Part shown: piece by piece, positions 1 to 6,492 of the stretch
Layout: every line of letters starts with the position of its first letter
Numbering within the stretch: the stretch's first letter is position 1
Translations under genes and position numbers: made by a program
Notes under the pieces: generated by a model
The model's input: the letters and a program-made list of their open reading frames with translations, nothing else
Told to the model about the DNA's origin: nothing
The model's database searches: none
NCBI GenBank assembly: GCA_016199015.1
Contig: JACQHN010000297.1
Coordinates: 1-13,097 of the forward strand
DNA length: 13,097 bases
Direction: 5' to 3'
Origin: Nitrospira defluvii
GTDB lineage: Bacteria; Nitrospirota; Nitrospiria; Nitrospirales; Nitrospiraceae

Positions 1-67
1 CCGTCAGGCTTGTCGGAGCGGCGTCTCGGCGGTTGTAGTAGAAGTCTTCGTGAATAATGCGGGTTAG

Positions 68-166
68 AGGCGACGCGTACCCGCGAGGTACGTTGAGGGT
101 CTGAACGAGGCGAGAACGCTGCTGGCGGACTTTTTCAGCATCCTGCGAAAGGCGGGCCGCGGTTGA
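68..166 (+). repeat. Start-less open stretch, possible intergenic repeat
   Basis: Reading codons from 68, the sequence stays open until a TGA at 164-166 and encodes about 32 residues containing RYVEGLNEART and LADFFSIL, which look like genuine protein. An in-frame TAG at 65-67 closes it upstream, and no ATG, GTG or TTG codon follows in this frame, so it cannot be a normal gene. From memory, peptides of this YVEGLN(E/D)ART..LADFFSIL type recur between genes in Nitrospira-type genomes, often as fragments, which would make this an interspersed repeat. That recollection was not checked. Alternatives are the decayed end of a gene or a frameshifted tail of the gene upstream of flhG. No second copy was seen in this window. 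Confidence 0.4.
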
Positions 167-189
167 ACAAGAGGGGAGAGACCATACCG

Positions 190-1050
190 ATGCAACCAGG
201 AATTCTGGACCCACAGGCGAAAAAGCCCGATGACAGCATCATGGCCTCCCGAACACAGGTCATTACCGTCACGAGCGGGAAGGGCGGGGTCGGAAAAACC
301 AATGTGGTGGCGAATACCGCCATCGCCTTGGCTCAAACCGGCAAACGCGTGCTCGTGCTCGATGCCGATCTTGGCTTGGGCAATATCGATATTCTCTTGG
401 GCCTGACGCCGAAATATACGCTGGAACATGTGCTCGCCAAAGCCTGCCGTCTCGAAGACATTGCGTTGACAGGGCCCAGCGGGATTGTCGTGCTGCCCGC
501 GAGTACCGGCATCTCGCAACTGACCACCTTGACGGAAACTCAACAGCTGATCCTGCAGGAAGAGCTGGAGCGGTTGGCTTCAACCATGGATGTGTTGTTG
601 ATCGATACAGGAGCAGGCATTTCGTCGACCGTCACCTATTTCGCCGCGGCAGCCCAATCGATTGTCATCGTGGTGTCCCCGGAACCCACCTCGCTCACGG
701 ACGCCTATGCCTTGATGAAGGTCTTGCTGCGTCAGTATCGGGAGCGGCGGTTTCATGTGCTCGTCAATATGGTGAAGTCCCCGAGAGATGCGGCCCGTGT
801 CTATCGGAAGCTGGAACTGGCGGTGAGTCGATTCCTCCATATTTCGCTGGATTACCTGGGAGCCATTCCGCTGGACGACTATGTGCCGCTGGCCGTGACC
901 CAACAGCGGGCCGTGATCGATCTCTTTCCCAATGCGCCCGCCAGCCGAGCCTTTCGAGAGCTCAGCGACGCGGTGGCTCAGTTGACTCCCCCGGCACTTC
1001 CCAAAGGCACAGTGCAGTTCCTCTGGCAACAATTGTTACGGACGCACTGA
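190..1050 (+). CDS. flhG: FlhG (FleN/YlxH), MinD-like flagellar number ATPase
   Basis: MinD/ParA-type P-loop ATPase that works with the SRP-like GTPase FlhF at the membrane to control flagellar number and placement; in many Gram-negatives it also restrains the sigma-54 master activator. From the ATG at 190 it is 286 aa. The deviant Walker A motif SGKGGVGKT lies at residues 29-37 (signature Lys31, Lys36), the Walker A' region VLVLDADLGLGN at 55-66, and the switch II region LLIDTGAG at 136-143. The reading frame is open from a TTG at 163, but ATG 190 is preceded by a good GAGGGGAGAG ribosome site (171-180), so I start there. The short N-terminal extension has only a weak resemblance (DPQAKK) to the DQAxxLR motif that activates FlhF. 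fliA follows 22 bp downstream. flhF is expected just left of the window. Confidence 0.93.
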   Translation: MQPGILDPQAKKPDDSIMASRTQVITVTSGKGGVGKTNVVANTAIALAQTGKRVLVLDADLGLGNIDILLGLTPKYTLEHVLAKACRLEDIALTGPSGIVVLPASTGISQLTTLTETQQLILQEELERLASTMDVLLIDTGAGISSTVTYFAAAAQSIVIVVSPEPTSLTDAYALMKVLLRQYRERRFHVLVNMVKSPRDAARVYRKLELAVSRFLHISLDYLGAIPLDDYVPLAVTQQRAVIDLFPNAPASRAFRELSDAVAQLTPPALPKGTVQFLWQQLLRTH

Positions 1051-1072
1051 CTGAAAGGATTGTACGCCTATC

Positions 1073-1831
1073 ATGAATGTTCACAAAATGCCTGCAGTCG
1101 CAAGCGCGTCCCGTAAAGTGATCGCGGAATCGGATCGCGAACGGGTGATTCAGGAATTCACGCACGTCGTGAAAGCCATGGCCCACCGATTGGCCTTTCG
1201 CCTGCCGGCCTATATGGATGCCGAGGATCTGATGTCCGTCGGAATTATGGGCCTCATGGACGCAATGGACAAATACGACCCGACACGCGAGGCCAAGTTT
1301 AAAACCTACGCCGAGTTCAGGATCCGTGGCGCCATGCTGGATGAAATCCGATCGATGGATTGGATTCCGCGCTCGGTCCACGAGCGGATTACGCTCCTTC
1401 AGAAAACCTATTCCGAGCTGTTACATCGCTTGGGCCGACCGCCCACGGACCAGGAAGTCGGCAGGGAACTCAAGATGTCGGCGGACGAACTGGATGAGTT
1501 TTTGACCCGCTCGCGAGGGGCGGTGGTCATTAGCCTCGACGATCTCGGCGTGCAGGATGCAGACGGCCACAAGATTATCAGCGTGCTGACCGACTCCAAT
1601 CAACCGGATCCACTCTCCGTGCTGGTCAGTGAACGGGCGCGCCACGTCCTGGAATCGGCGATCCATGAATTGCCCGAGAAAGAACGCACGGTGCTCTCCC
1701 TCTATTATTTCGAAGAACTCACCATGAAAGAGATCGGGCAGGCGCTCAAGGTCACAGAGTCGCGAGTGTGCCAGATCCATTCAAAGGCCATCCTCCATCT
1801 CAAGGCGCGACTGGAACCGGTCGATGTCTGA
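1073..1831 (+). CDS. fliA: FliA, RNA polymerase sigma-28 factor for flagellar genes
   Basis: Flagellar sigma factor (252 aa) that directs RNA polymerase to late flagellar and chemotaxis promoters and is held inactive by FlgM, encoded here at 8258. Region 2 spans about residues 25-105, with the characteristic core AEDLMSVGIMGLMDAMDKYD at 50-69 and the promoter-melting segment FRIRGAMLDEIRSMDWIPRS at 82-101. Region 3 covers about 105-150 (LGRPPTDQEVG at 120-130). Region 4, with its helix-turn-helix, covers about 200-245 (LPEKERTVLSLYYFEELTM, then ESRVCQIHSKAI). The start has a ribosome site AAAGGA at 1054-1059, slightly far from the ATG; an in-frame ATG at 1088 is possible but less likely. It sits 22 bp after flhG, so the two are probably cotranscribed. 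Three promoters in this window fit its expected recognition sequence. Confidence 0.96.
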   Translation: MNVHKMPAVASASRKVIAESDRERVIQEFTHVVKAMAHRLAFRLPAYMDAEDLMSVGIMGLMDAMDKYDPTREAKFKTYAEFRIRGAMLDEIRSMDWIPRSVHERITLLQKTYSELLHRLGRPPTDQEVGRELKMSADELDEFLTRSRGAVVISLDDLGVQDADGHKIISVLTDSNQPDPLSVLVSERARHVLESAIHELPEKERTVLSLYYFEELTMKEIGQALKVTESRVCQIHSKAILHLKARLEPVDV

Positions 1832-1841
1832 GCCTTCCCCA

Positions 1842-1902
1842 TTGAACGTCATGGCAACCTAGCCACTATTGGTGGTCGTTCATGACCACCGTACACGTTC
1901 AA
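1842..1902. other. Nested inverted repeats, candidate three-way-junction structure
   Basis: An outer 8-bp perfect inverted repeat (TTGAACGT 1842-1849 with ACGTTCAA 1895-1902) encloses two hairpins. The first is TGGC 1852-1855 / GCCA 1862-1865 with a 6-nt loop. The second is GGTGGTC 1871-1877 / GACCACC 1884-1890 with a 6-nt loop. Together they would fold as a three-way junction only a few bases after the fliA stop. No T-run follows the distal arm, so it is not a classical intrinsic terminator. It could be an RNA 3' end or stability structure, a protein-binding palindrome or a REP-like element. The base pairs are seen directly; the function is unknown. Confidence 0.5.
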
Positions 1903-1926
1903 CGTCCGCACTCACGGTCGCCGGCC

Positions 1927-1954
1927 TTCAGTTTCTCTGCCCTCCCGCCGATAT
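1927..1954 (+). promoter_or_regulatory. Sigma-28 (FliA)-type promoter for the GGDEF-like gene
   Basis: TTCAGTTT (1927-1934), a 12-bp spacer, then GCCGATAT (1947-1954), compared with the enterobacterial sigma-28 consensus TAAAGTTT-N11-GCCGATAA. The -10 element is 7 of 8 and the -35 is 6 of 8. The spacing is the same as in the flgM and csrA promoters of this window. A start near 1961 would give a leader of roughly 43 nt before the ATG at 2004. Confidence 0.65.
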
Positions 1955-2003
1955 TCCCTTAGTGCCCATATACGATCGGCGATCATGATTTCGTTCTGAA
2001 TCT

Positions 2004-2882
2004 ATGATTTCCCCACATCTAGACCCCACAGATTCGAGCGGTCACAGCGGGCTGGAGTCGACAAAGACGCATTCCCTGTCCGACGGAGAGGCAGGCACGG
2101 AAGGCTTCGATACGGCCAGACTCGGCGTCATGGCCTGCATTCTATTCATGGTCGGCGGATTGTATTGGACGGCTTCGGTCGGCCTGCTCACGCTCTCGGC
2201 GTTGAAGGCCTATCCAGTGATGATTGGTGTGGGAGGCACTGTCATTGCCTTGTTCGTCCTGGGAACAACCCTGTGGACTTCAGGAGGTCCGGTTTCGGAT
2301 TCCACCGGTCATCCGCCCACGGAAGATTCGAACACCCCTTGCCTAGGTACCTACGATTCGGTGACCGGGTTGCCGACGAACCGCCTCTTTACCTCGCTCT
2401 TGAATCAGGCGCTGACAAGGGCTCGTAAGAATGGTCGTCAAGTCGCGATCCTCATGGTCGAGATGGATCACTTTACGTTGACGACCGAATTGCACGGGCA
2501 GGTGAACCGTAACCTGGTGTACCGCGTCCAGGCTGCCCGGGTGAAAAGTGCCCTGCGTACGACCGACTGCGTCGCAAGGTTGGCTGAACGCACCTTCGCC
2601 GTCTTACTGGACCACGTGACGGACCATGAAGAGGTCGTGGCAGCGGCGAAGAAAATGCAGGCCACGGTTTCGCTACCCGTTACCCTCGACGGGCATGAAA
2701 TCTTCCTGACCAGTCGTATTGGAATCAGTCTCTCGACCTGCGACGATGCCGAAGGGGTCGTACTCGTCGAGTCGGCAACCCGAGCTGTTGCTACCGCTCG
2801 CGCCGAGGGTTACGCGCTCTATGGTCTCCATGGCGCCGTCGTGACCCCGCAAGTCGATTCCGCCGCAACGATCGCAGCCTAG
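2004..2882 (+). CDS. Membrane protein with degenerate GGDEF domain
   Basis: A 292-aa protein: a hydrophilic N-terminus (about 1-37), two predicted membrane segments (about 40-62 and 70-91), then a GGDEF-family domain (about 115-275). The family's opening motif is recognisable as YDSVTGLPTNRLF (117-129). The active site is lost: the GG(D/E)EF position reads AERTF (194-198, within RLAERTFAVLL), the metal-binding DxD region reads VEMDHF (152-157), and the substrate-binding ND pair is replaced by TE (160-161). It is therefore unlikely to make cyclic-di-GMP. Degenerate GGDEF domains can act as ligand sensors or protein-binding modules, and no RxxD inhibitory site is clear. A sigma-28-type promoter lies upstream, suggesting coexpression with late flagellar genes. 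The ATG at 2004 has no convincing ribosome site; an in-frame ATG at 2130 is an alternative. It is monocistronic, with a terminator-like hairpin after it. Confidence 0.82.
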   Translation: MISPHLDPTDSSGHSGLESTKTHSLSDGEAGTEGFDTARLGVMACILFMVGGLYWTASVGLLTLSALKAYPVMIGVGGTVIALFVLGTTLWTSGGPVSDSTGHPPTEDSNTPCLGTYDSVTGLPTNRLFTSLLNQALTRARKNGRQVAILMVEMDHFTLTTELHGQVNRNLVYRVQAARVKSALRTTDCVARLAERTFAVLLDHVTDHEEVVAAAKKMQATVSLPVTLDGHEIFLTSRIGISLSTCDDAEGVVLVESATRAVATARAEGYALYGLHGAVVTPQVDSAATIAA

Positions 2883-2925
2883 CCCGGACTATTCGTGAAT
2901 ACCTGCTCCGTCGTCCGATCCTCTC

Positions 2926-2941
2926 GCCCGGCGGGGCTTTT
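2926..2941 (+). terminator. Short GC hairpin plus T-run after the GGDEF-like gene
   Basis: GCCC (2926-2929), loop GGCG, GGGC (2934-2937), followed at once by TTTT (2938-2941), 43 bp after the stop codon. The stem is only 4 bp, so this is a weak intrinsic terminator candidate. Its position between the GGDEF-like gene and the flgF operon is where a terminator would be expected. Confidence 0.4.
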
Positions 2942-2997
2942 CTCGTTCGACCTCCTCGACGGACTTGCCAGTACGCCTACGTCGGCCTTACTTGCGA

Positions 2998-3015
2998 GAA
3001 GCCCCGGCGGGCTTC
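2998..3015. other. Perfect 7-bp hairpin in the gap before flgF
   Basis: GAAGCCC (2998-3004), loop CGGC, GGGCTTC (3009-3015). The stem is perfect and GC-rich, with no T-run on either strand. It may back up the hairpin at 2926 as an RNA 3' end or be a protein site. Apart from this hairpin, the terminator candidate and the sigma-54 promoter, the 460 bp between 2883 and 3342 hold no supportable gene. Confidence 0.35.
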
Positions 3016-3282
3016 GGTCTCAAACGCCTCGCGACGGCATTCATGAATAGTCTGGGCCAGCCTCCCGTTTCCCTGACATGAGCCCTCTTCCGGAATAGGC
3101 AGGACTTTCCCTGCTTCAGGCAAAGACTTCCTCTTCTCCATCCAGTCCCACATGCTCCGGCAATACCTGCTTCATGCGATCACTGGGTACGATGACATTT
3201 CCGGGTGCCATCTACCGGCAATCATAGGGATTTTTATTCCACCGCCATGTCAGGCTCGTGAGTGCGGGGATTTCGAAGATGA

Positions 3283-3300
3283 TGGCATGTCGATTGCTAA
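3283..3300 (+). promoter_or_regulatory. Sigma-54 (RpoN) promoter for the flgF operon
   Basis: TGGCATG (3283-3289), TCGA, TTGCTAA (3294-3300). The invariant GG (3284-3285) and GC (3296-3297) are separated by exactly 10 bp, as sigma-54 requires, and the sequence is close to the consensus TGGCACG-N4-TTGCA/T. Transcription would start near 3309, about 34 nt before the flgF ATG. Sigma-54 control of rod, ring and hook genes through a FleQ/FlrC-type activator is well known in Gram-negative flagellar cascades. The activator gene is not in this window. Confidence 0.8.
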
Positions 3301-3342
3301 CTCCCCCAGTAGCACATCAGGAACGGCTGGAACGTACACACT

Positions 3343-4113
3343 ATGAATCGAGCCATCTATCCCATACTCTCCGGCGCTGTGGCACAGGAAAAACAGCTTC
3401 AAGTGTTCGCCAACAATTTGGCGAACGTCAACACGGCCGGATTTAAACAAGATCAACAGGGGTTTCGTGGACTCTTCGCACGAGCCAGTTCAACGGTCAT
3501 GACCGCCTCGTCCGGCGGTGGCCTGGCGTCAACGATTTCCATGCGTCCCGCTGGCCCGACGAAACGGGTGTTCGCGGAGGCGAATGGAGTTCGAACAGCC
3601 TTCGAGCCTGGACGGATCCGCATTACGGGCAATCCGCTCGATGTCGCCATACAGAGCAACGGGTTCTTTGAGGTGAAGACTGCCGATGGGGTTCGCTATA
3701 CGCGGAACGGCATCTTTTCCCTAGATAACCAGCGACGACTGGTGACGAACCTGGGACATCCCGTCATGGGCGCCAAGGGAGAGATCAAGGTGCCGGCCGG
3801 TAACATTCAGATCAATGCGGAGGGTGCGATCCAAGTTGATGGCAACCCGATCGGCGCCATCAAGGTAGTGGAGTTCCCGGAAAACCAGATGCCGCAGAAA
3901 TTTGCAGAAGGGTTGTTTGTCGGCGGGAAGCCGACGGTCTCAGCTAAACCTCAGATGCAGTCGGGACACATTGAAGAGTCGAACGTGAATTCGTTGAGCG
4001 AGATGGTGAAGATGATCCAGGGCATGCGCAGTTATGAGTCGGCGCAGAAGCTCATTCAAACGCTGGATCATATGACGGATACGGCAATCCAGGATCTGGG
4101 CCGGGTGCAATAG
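3343..4113 (+). CDS. flgF: FlgF, flagellar proximal rod protein
   Basis: A component of the rod, the periplasmic axle joining the MS ring to the hook; 256 aa, close to the usual FlgF length of about 250. The N-terminal flagellar rod/hook signature lies at about residues 10-35, with core FANNLANVNTAGFK. The middle (about 75-150) carries GNPLDVAIQSNGFFEV and YTRNGIFS, shared by FlgE/F/G proteins. The C-terminus ends in the coiled segment ESNVNSLSEMVKMIQGMRSY plus a final helix, as in axial proteins that pack in the rod. FlgF and FlgG are homologous; calling this one FlgF rests on its position directly before a clear FlgG and on its length. It is the first gene after the sigma-54 promoter. The ribosome site is weak (GGAAC about 18-22 nt upstream). 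Confidence 0.9.
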   Translation: MNRAIYPILSGAVAQEKQLQVFANNLANVNTAGFKQDQQGFRGLFARASSTVMTASSGGGLASTISMRPAGPTKRVFAEANGVRTAFEPGRIRITGNPLDVAIQSNGFFEVKTADGVRYTRNGIFSLDNQRRLVTNLGHPVMGAKGEIKVPAGNIQINAEGAIQVDGNPIGAIKVVEFPENQMPQKFAEGLFVGGKPTVSAKPQMQSGHIEESNVNSLSEMVKMIQGMRSYESAQKLIQTLDHMTDTAIQDLGRVQ

Positions 4114-4122
4114 GAGGAGTCT

Positions 4123-4914
4123 ATGATTCGCGCAATGTGGACGGCAGCGACGGGCATGACCGCCCAACAACTGAACGTGGACACCATCGCCAACAATCTG
4201 GCAAACGTGAACACGAACGCGTTCAAGCGCAGCCGGGCGGAATTCGGTGATCTTCTGTACCAGATCCAACGGTTGCCGGGCACGAATGCCTCGAACGTGG
4301 GAGTCTTTCCTGTCGGGGTTCAGGTCGGAGGCGGTGTGCGCCCCATCACCGTGGCCAAGGAATGGCTGCAGGGCAACATGCGGCAGACGAGTAACGATCT
4401 CGACCTGGCCATCGACGGACCGGGATTCTTTCAAGTCGCCCGGCCCGACGGCACGATCATGTTTACACGCAACGGGTCGATGAAACGCGACAATGTGGGC
4501 AATCTGGTGACAGGCGACGGCGACCAACTGACCCCCGTGATTACGATTCCCTCCGGTGCGCTCAAAATCGATATCGGCCAGGACGGAACGGTGTCCGTCT
4601 TACTGCCCGGTGTGACCCAGGCTTCTCAGGTGGGCCAGATTCAACTCGTACGCTTTGACAACCCTTCGGGCCTGGTCGCCATGGGTAATAATCTGTTCCT
4701 CGACAGCTTTGCCTCGGGTCCGGCGCTTCAGGGGACCGGCGGATTTTCAACCGGCTTCGGAACACTTCAACAGGGCTTCTTGGAAAGTTCCAACGTCAAC
4801 CTAGCCGAAGAGATGGTCAACATGATCATCGCCCAACGGAGTTACGAAATTAACTCCAAAACGATCCAAGCATCGGATGAAATGATGCAAATCGCGAACA
4901 ACTTGCGCCGGTAA
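4123..4914 (+). CDS. flgG: FlgG, flagellar distal rod protein
   Basis: The distal rod protein spanning the periplasm through the P and L rings; 263 aa, matching the family's usual length of about 260. The start MIRAMWTAATGMTAQQLNVD and the following NNLANVNTNAFKRSRAEF are the classic FlgG N-terminus. The mid-domain contains DLDLAIDGPGFFQV and FTRNGSMKRD. The C-terminus (LESSNVNLAEEMVNMI, then IAQRSYEINSKTIQASDEM) is the conserved axial coiled segment. A very strong ribosome site AGGAGGAG (4112-4119) overlaps the flgF stop, and the intergenic gap is 9 bp, so translation of the two is tightly linked. Confidence 0.97.
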   Translation: MIRAMWTAATGMTAQQLNVDTIANNLANVNTNAFKRSRAEFGDLLYQIQRLPGTNASNVGVFPVGVQVGGGVRPITVAKEWLQGNMRQTSNDLDLAIDGPGFFQVARPDGTIMFTRNGSMKRDNVGNLVTGDGDQLTPVITIPSGALKIDIGQDGTVSVLLPGVTQASQVGQIQLVRFDNPSGLVAMGNNLFLDSFASGPALQGTGGFSTGFGTLQQGFLESSNVNLAEEMVNMIIAQRSYEINSKTIQASDEMMQIANNLRR

Positions 4915-4939
4915 TCGGGCGCCGTACGATCAACCAAGG

Positions 4940-5746
4940 ATGAAACCTGTGATTCAAGCCGGCCTCATGTTCGTCGCGACGCTCAGCATGGTGACGAGTG
5001 GTGCCCTGCCTGCGGTGGGAGGGGAGACGGCTCCGATCCATTCCGTCATCAAGGTCCACGAGACCTTGTCTCCAAGCGGGCACAACGGGCCTGCGGCGCG
5101 CGGGAAACGGCTGATCTATCCGGAACAAGTCCGTGCGGCCATTCACGGATTCGTCCTGAGAGAACTCGCCGGAAGGGCTATCGATTGCCAAGTGGCGCTC
5201 GGCGAGCCCCAGCAGCCGATTGCCGTTCCATCAGGGGCCGTCGATGTGCAAGTCAGTGCCTCTCGATCTGACGAGCCGCTCGGTCGTCGGGTCTTTCAGA
5301 TTCACCTCGCCGTGAACGGGCGTTTTATCAAAACGGTGGACGCGACGGCCGATATCGCCGCCGTTCTGGAAGTGGTCGTGCCGGTCAGGCCCATCAAGAT
5401 GGATGAGCAGATTGAGAGCGGTGATGTCACCACGGATCGTATCGTGCTGTTTGATCTCAAGCAGCCGTATGTGACTAATCCTGCCGATGTGATCGGCAAA
5501 GCGGCAATCAGGCCGCTTGCGCCCCAAAGCCCCATTCGGTTGACCGCAGTTCGACGTCCCTTTGCGGTGCATAAAGGCGATCGAGTGACGATCGAGGCCC
5601 GTCAGGGAAATCTTTCCATCCAGACCGTCGGTATCACCAAGTCTCACGGTGAAATGGGTCAAACCATTACCGTCTCCAATGTGGATTCCGGCAAGGAACT
5701 ACGAGCGACCGTCGTGGCTCCGGGGGTGGTACGTGTTAGTTTTTAA
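4940..5746 (+). CDS. flgA: FlgA, P-ring assembly chaperone
   Basis: A periplasmic chaperone that helps FlgI subunits form the P ring around the rod; 268 aa with an N-terminal signal peptide (hydrophobic about residues 5-24, plausible cleavage after ALPA). The C-terminal half is the SAF-like FlgA core: VVPVRPIKMDEQIESGDVT, then DVIGKAAIRPLAPQSPIRLT, and the final beta-domain with VHKGDRVTIEARQGNLSIQT and a VVAPGVVRVSF ending. At 268 aa it is longer than E. coli FlgA (about 219), mainly in the N-terminal half. The ATG at 4940 has AAGG directly against it, which is too close. The in-frame GTG at 4949 sits 8 nt after AAGGA (4936-4940) and may be the true start. flgH overlaps its 3' end. Confidence 0.92.
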   Translation: MKPVIQAGLMFVATLSMVTSGALPAVGGETAPIHSVIKVHETLSPSGHNGPAARGKRLIYPEQVRAAIHGFVLRELAGRAIDCQVALGEPQQPIAVPSGAVDVQVSASRSDEPLGRRVFQIHLAVNGRFIKTVDATADIAAVLEVVVPVRPIKMDEQIESGDVTTDRIVLFDLKQPYVTNPADVIGKAAIRPLAPQSPIRLTAVRRPFAVHKGDRVTIEARQGNLSIQTVGITKSHGEMGQTITVSNVDSGKELRATVVAPGVVRVSF

Positions 5747-6449
5747 CCGATCTGCGGCCCAACATCAGCGCGTCCGATTCGGATGGTGCTGCTTGTTGCT
5801 CTGTGTGATCACAGGCTGCTCCGCCTCGCCCAGCACGAAACAACAAAAAGTGGAGATGCCGAAACTCCCTCCGCCGAAGACCACGGGATCGCTTTGGCAA
5901 GAAGAGAACGGTCGGGCCTATCTCTACGAAGATCTTCGCGCCATGCGCATTGGGGACATTATCACCATCTCGATCGTGGAAAAACATAAGGGCTCGAAGA
6001 GTGCCGACACGAGTGCAGAAAAAGATTCCACTGTGTCGAATAGCTTGGGCGGCAGCGGAATCGGCTATCTCGGCATTCCGGGGCTTCGTTTGGGCGGTGA
6101 AGCCAGGCGCGGGTTCGGTATCGACGCCAGCGCCAAAAACAAATTCGGCGGCAAAGGAGCCACAAATCGAGAGGACACGTTGACAGGCACCATTTCGGCC
6201 ATTGTCACGGAAGTGCTGCCGAACGGCGACTTACGGGTCGAGGGCCGCCGGGAAGTGACGGTCAATTCGGAGCGGCAAATCATGACCATCGGGGGCATCG
6301 TCCGTCGCGTCGATGTCAATACGAAGAACACCGTGCAGTCGAGTGCCATCGCCGATGCCAAAATCGAATATTCCGGACTCGGGGTGGTGGACGATGTGCA
6401 GCGCCCAGGCTGGTTCGTCCGGGTCTTGGATTGGATTTATCCGTTCTGA
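5733..6449 (+). CDS. flgH: FlgH, flagellar L-ring lipoprotein
   Basis: An outer-membrane lipoprotein forming the L ring, the bushing through which the rod crosses the outer membrane. I start it at GTG 5733 (238 aa) because this leaves a short lipoprotein signal: basic residues, the hydrophobic run FGWCCLLLCV, then lipobox ITGC with the acylated Cys at residue 29. The frame also opens at ATG 5649, but that start would overlap flgA by about 98 bp and put about 28 extra residues before the signal. The chosen start overlaps flgA by 14 bp and is preceded by GGGGGTGG. FlgH signatures follow: SLWQEENGRAYLYEDLRAMR, then RIGDIITISIVE, TLTGTISAIVTEVLPNGDLR, VEGRREVTVNSERQ and the C-terminal WIYPF. The family is usually about 230 aa. 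Confidence 0.92.
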   Translation: MLVFNRSAAQHQRVRFGWCCLLLCVITGCSASPSTKQQKVEMPKLPPPKTTGSLWQEENGRAYLYEDLRAMRIGDIITISIVEKHKGSKSADTSAEKDSTVSNSLGGSGIGYLGIPGLRLGGEARRGFGIDASAKNKFGGKGATNREDTLTGTISAIVTEVLPNGDLRVEGRREVTVNSERQIMTIGGIVRRVDVNTKNTVQSSAIADAKIEYSGLGVVDDVQRPGWFVRVLDWIYPF

Positions 6450-6492
6450 TCGCAGGGCCATGAGATCGAATAGAAGAGAGTCAGGAGTCGTC

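Noticed and set aside
1..38. Possible last codons of flhF in frame 3 (stop TAG at 36-38)
   Set aside because: Only 11 residues are visible, all three forward frames close within 70 bases, and none shows a recognisable FlhF ending, so no gene can be assigned.
3152..3346. A 64-codon open frame in the gap before flgF
   Set aside because: It runs through the sigma-54 promoter and overlaps the flgF start; its sequence is low in recognisable structure and it has no ribosome site.
4570..4577. ATATCGGC, a sigma-28 -10 match on the minus strand inside flgG
   Set aside because: It lies within coding sequence with no minus-strand gene downstream.
5353..5360. GCCGATAT, a sigma-28 -10 match inside flgA
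   Set aside because: It lies in the middle of a coding region, has no -35 partner at the right distance, and no gene start follows.
5649..5732. Earlier ATG start for FlgH
   Set aside because: It would overlap flgA by about 98 bp and put an extra 28 residues before a normal lipoprotein signal; GTG 5733 fits better.
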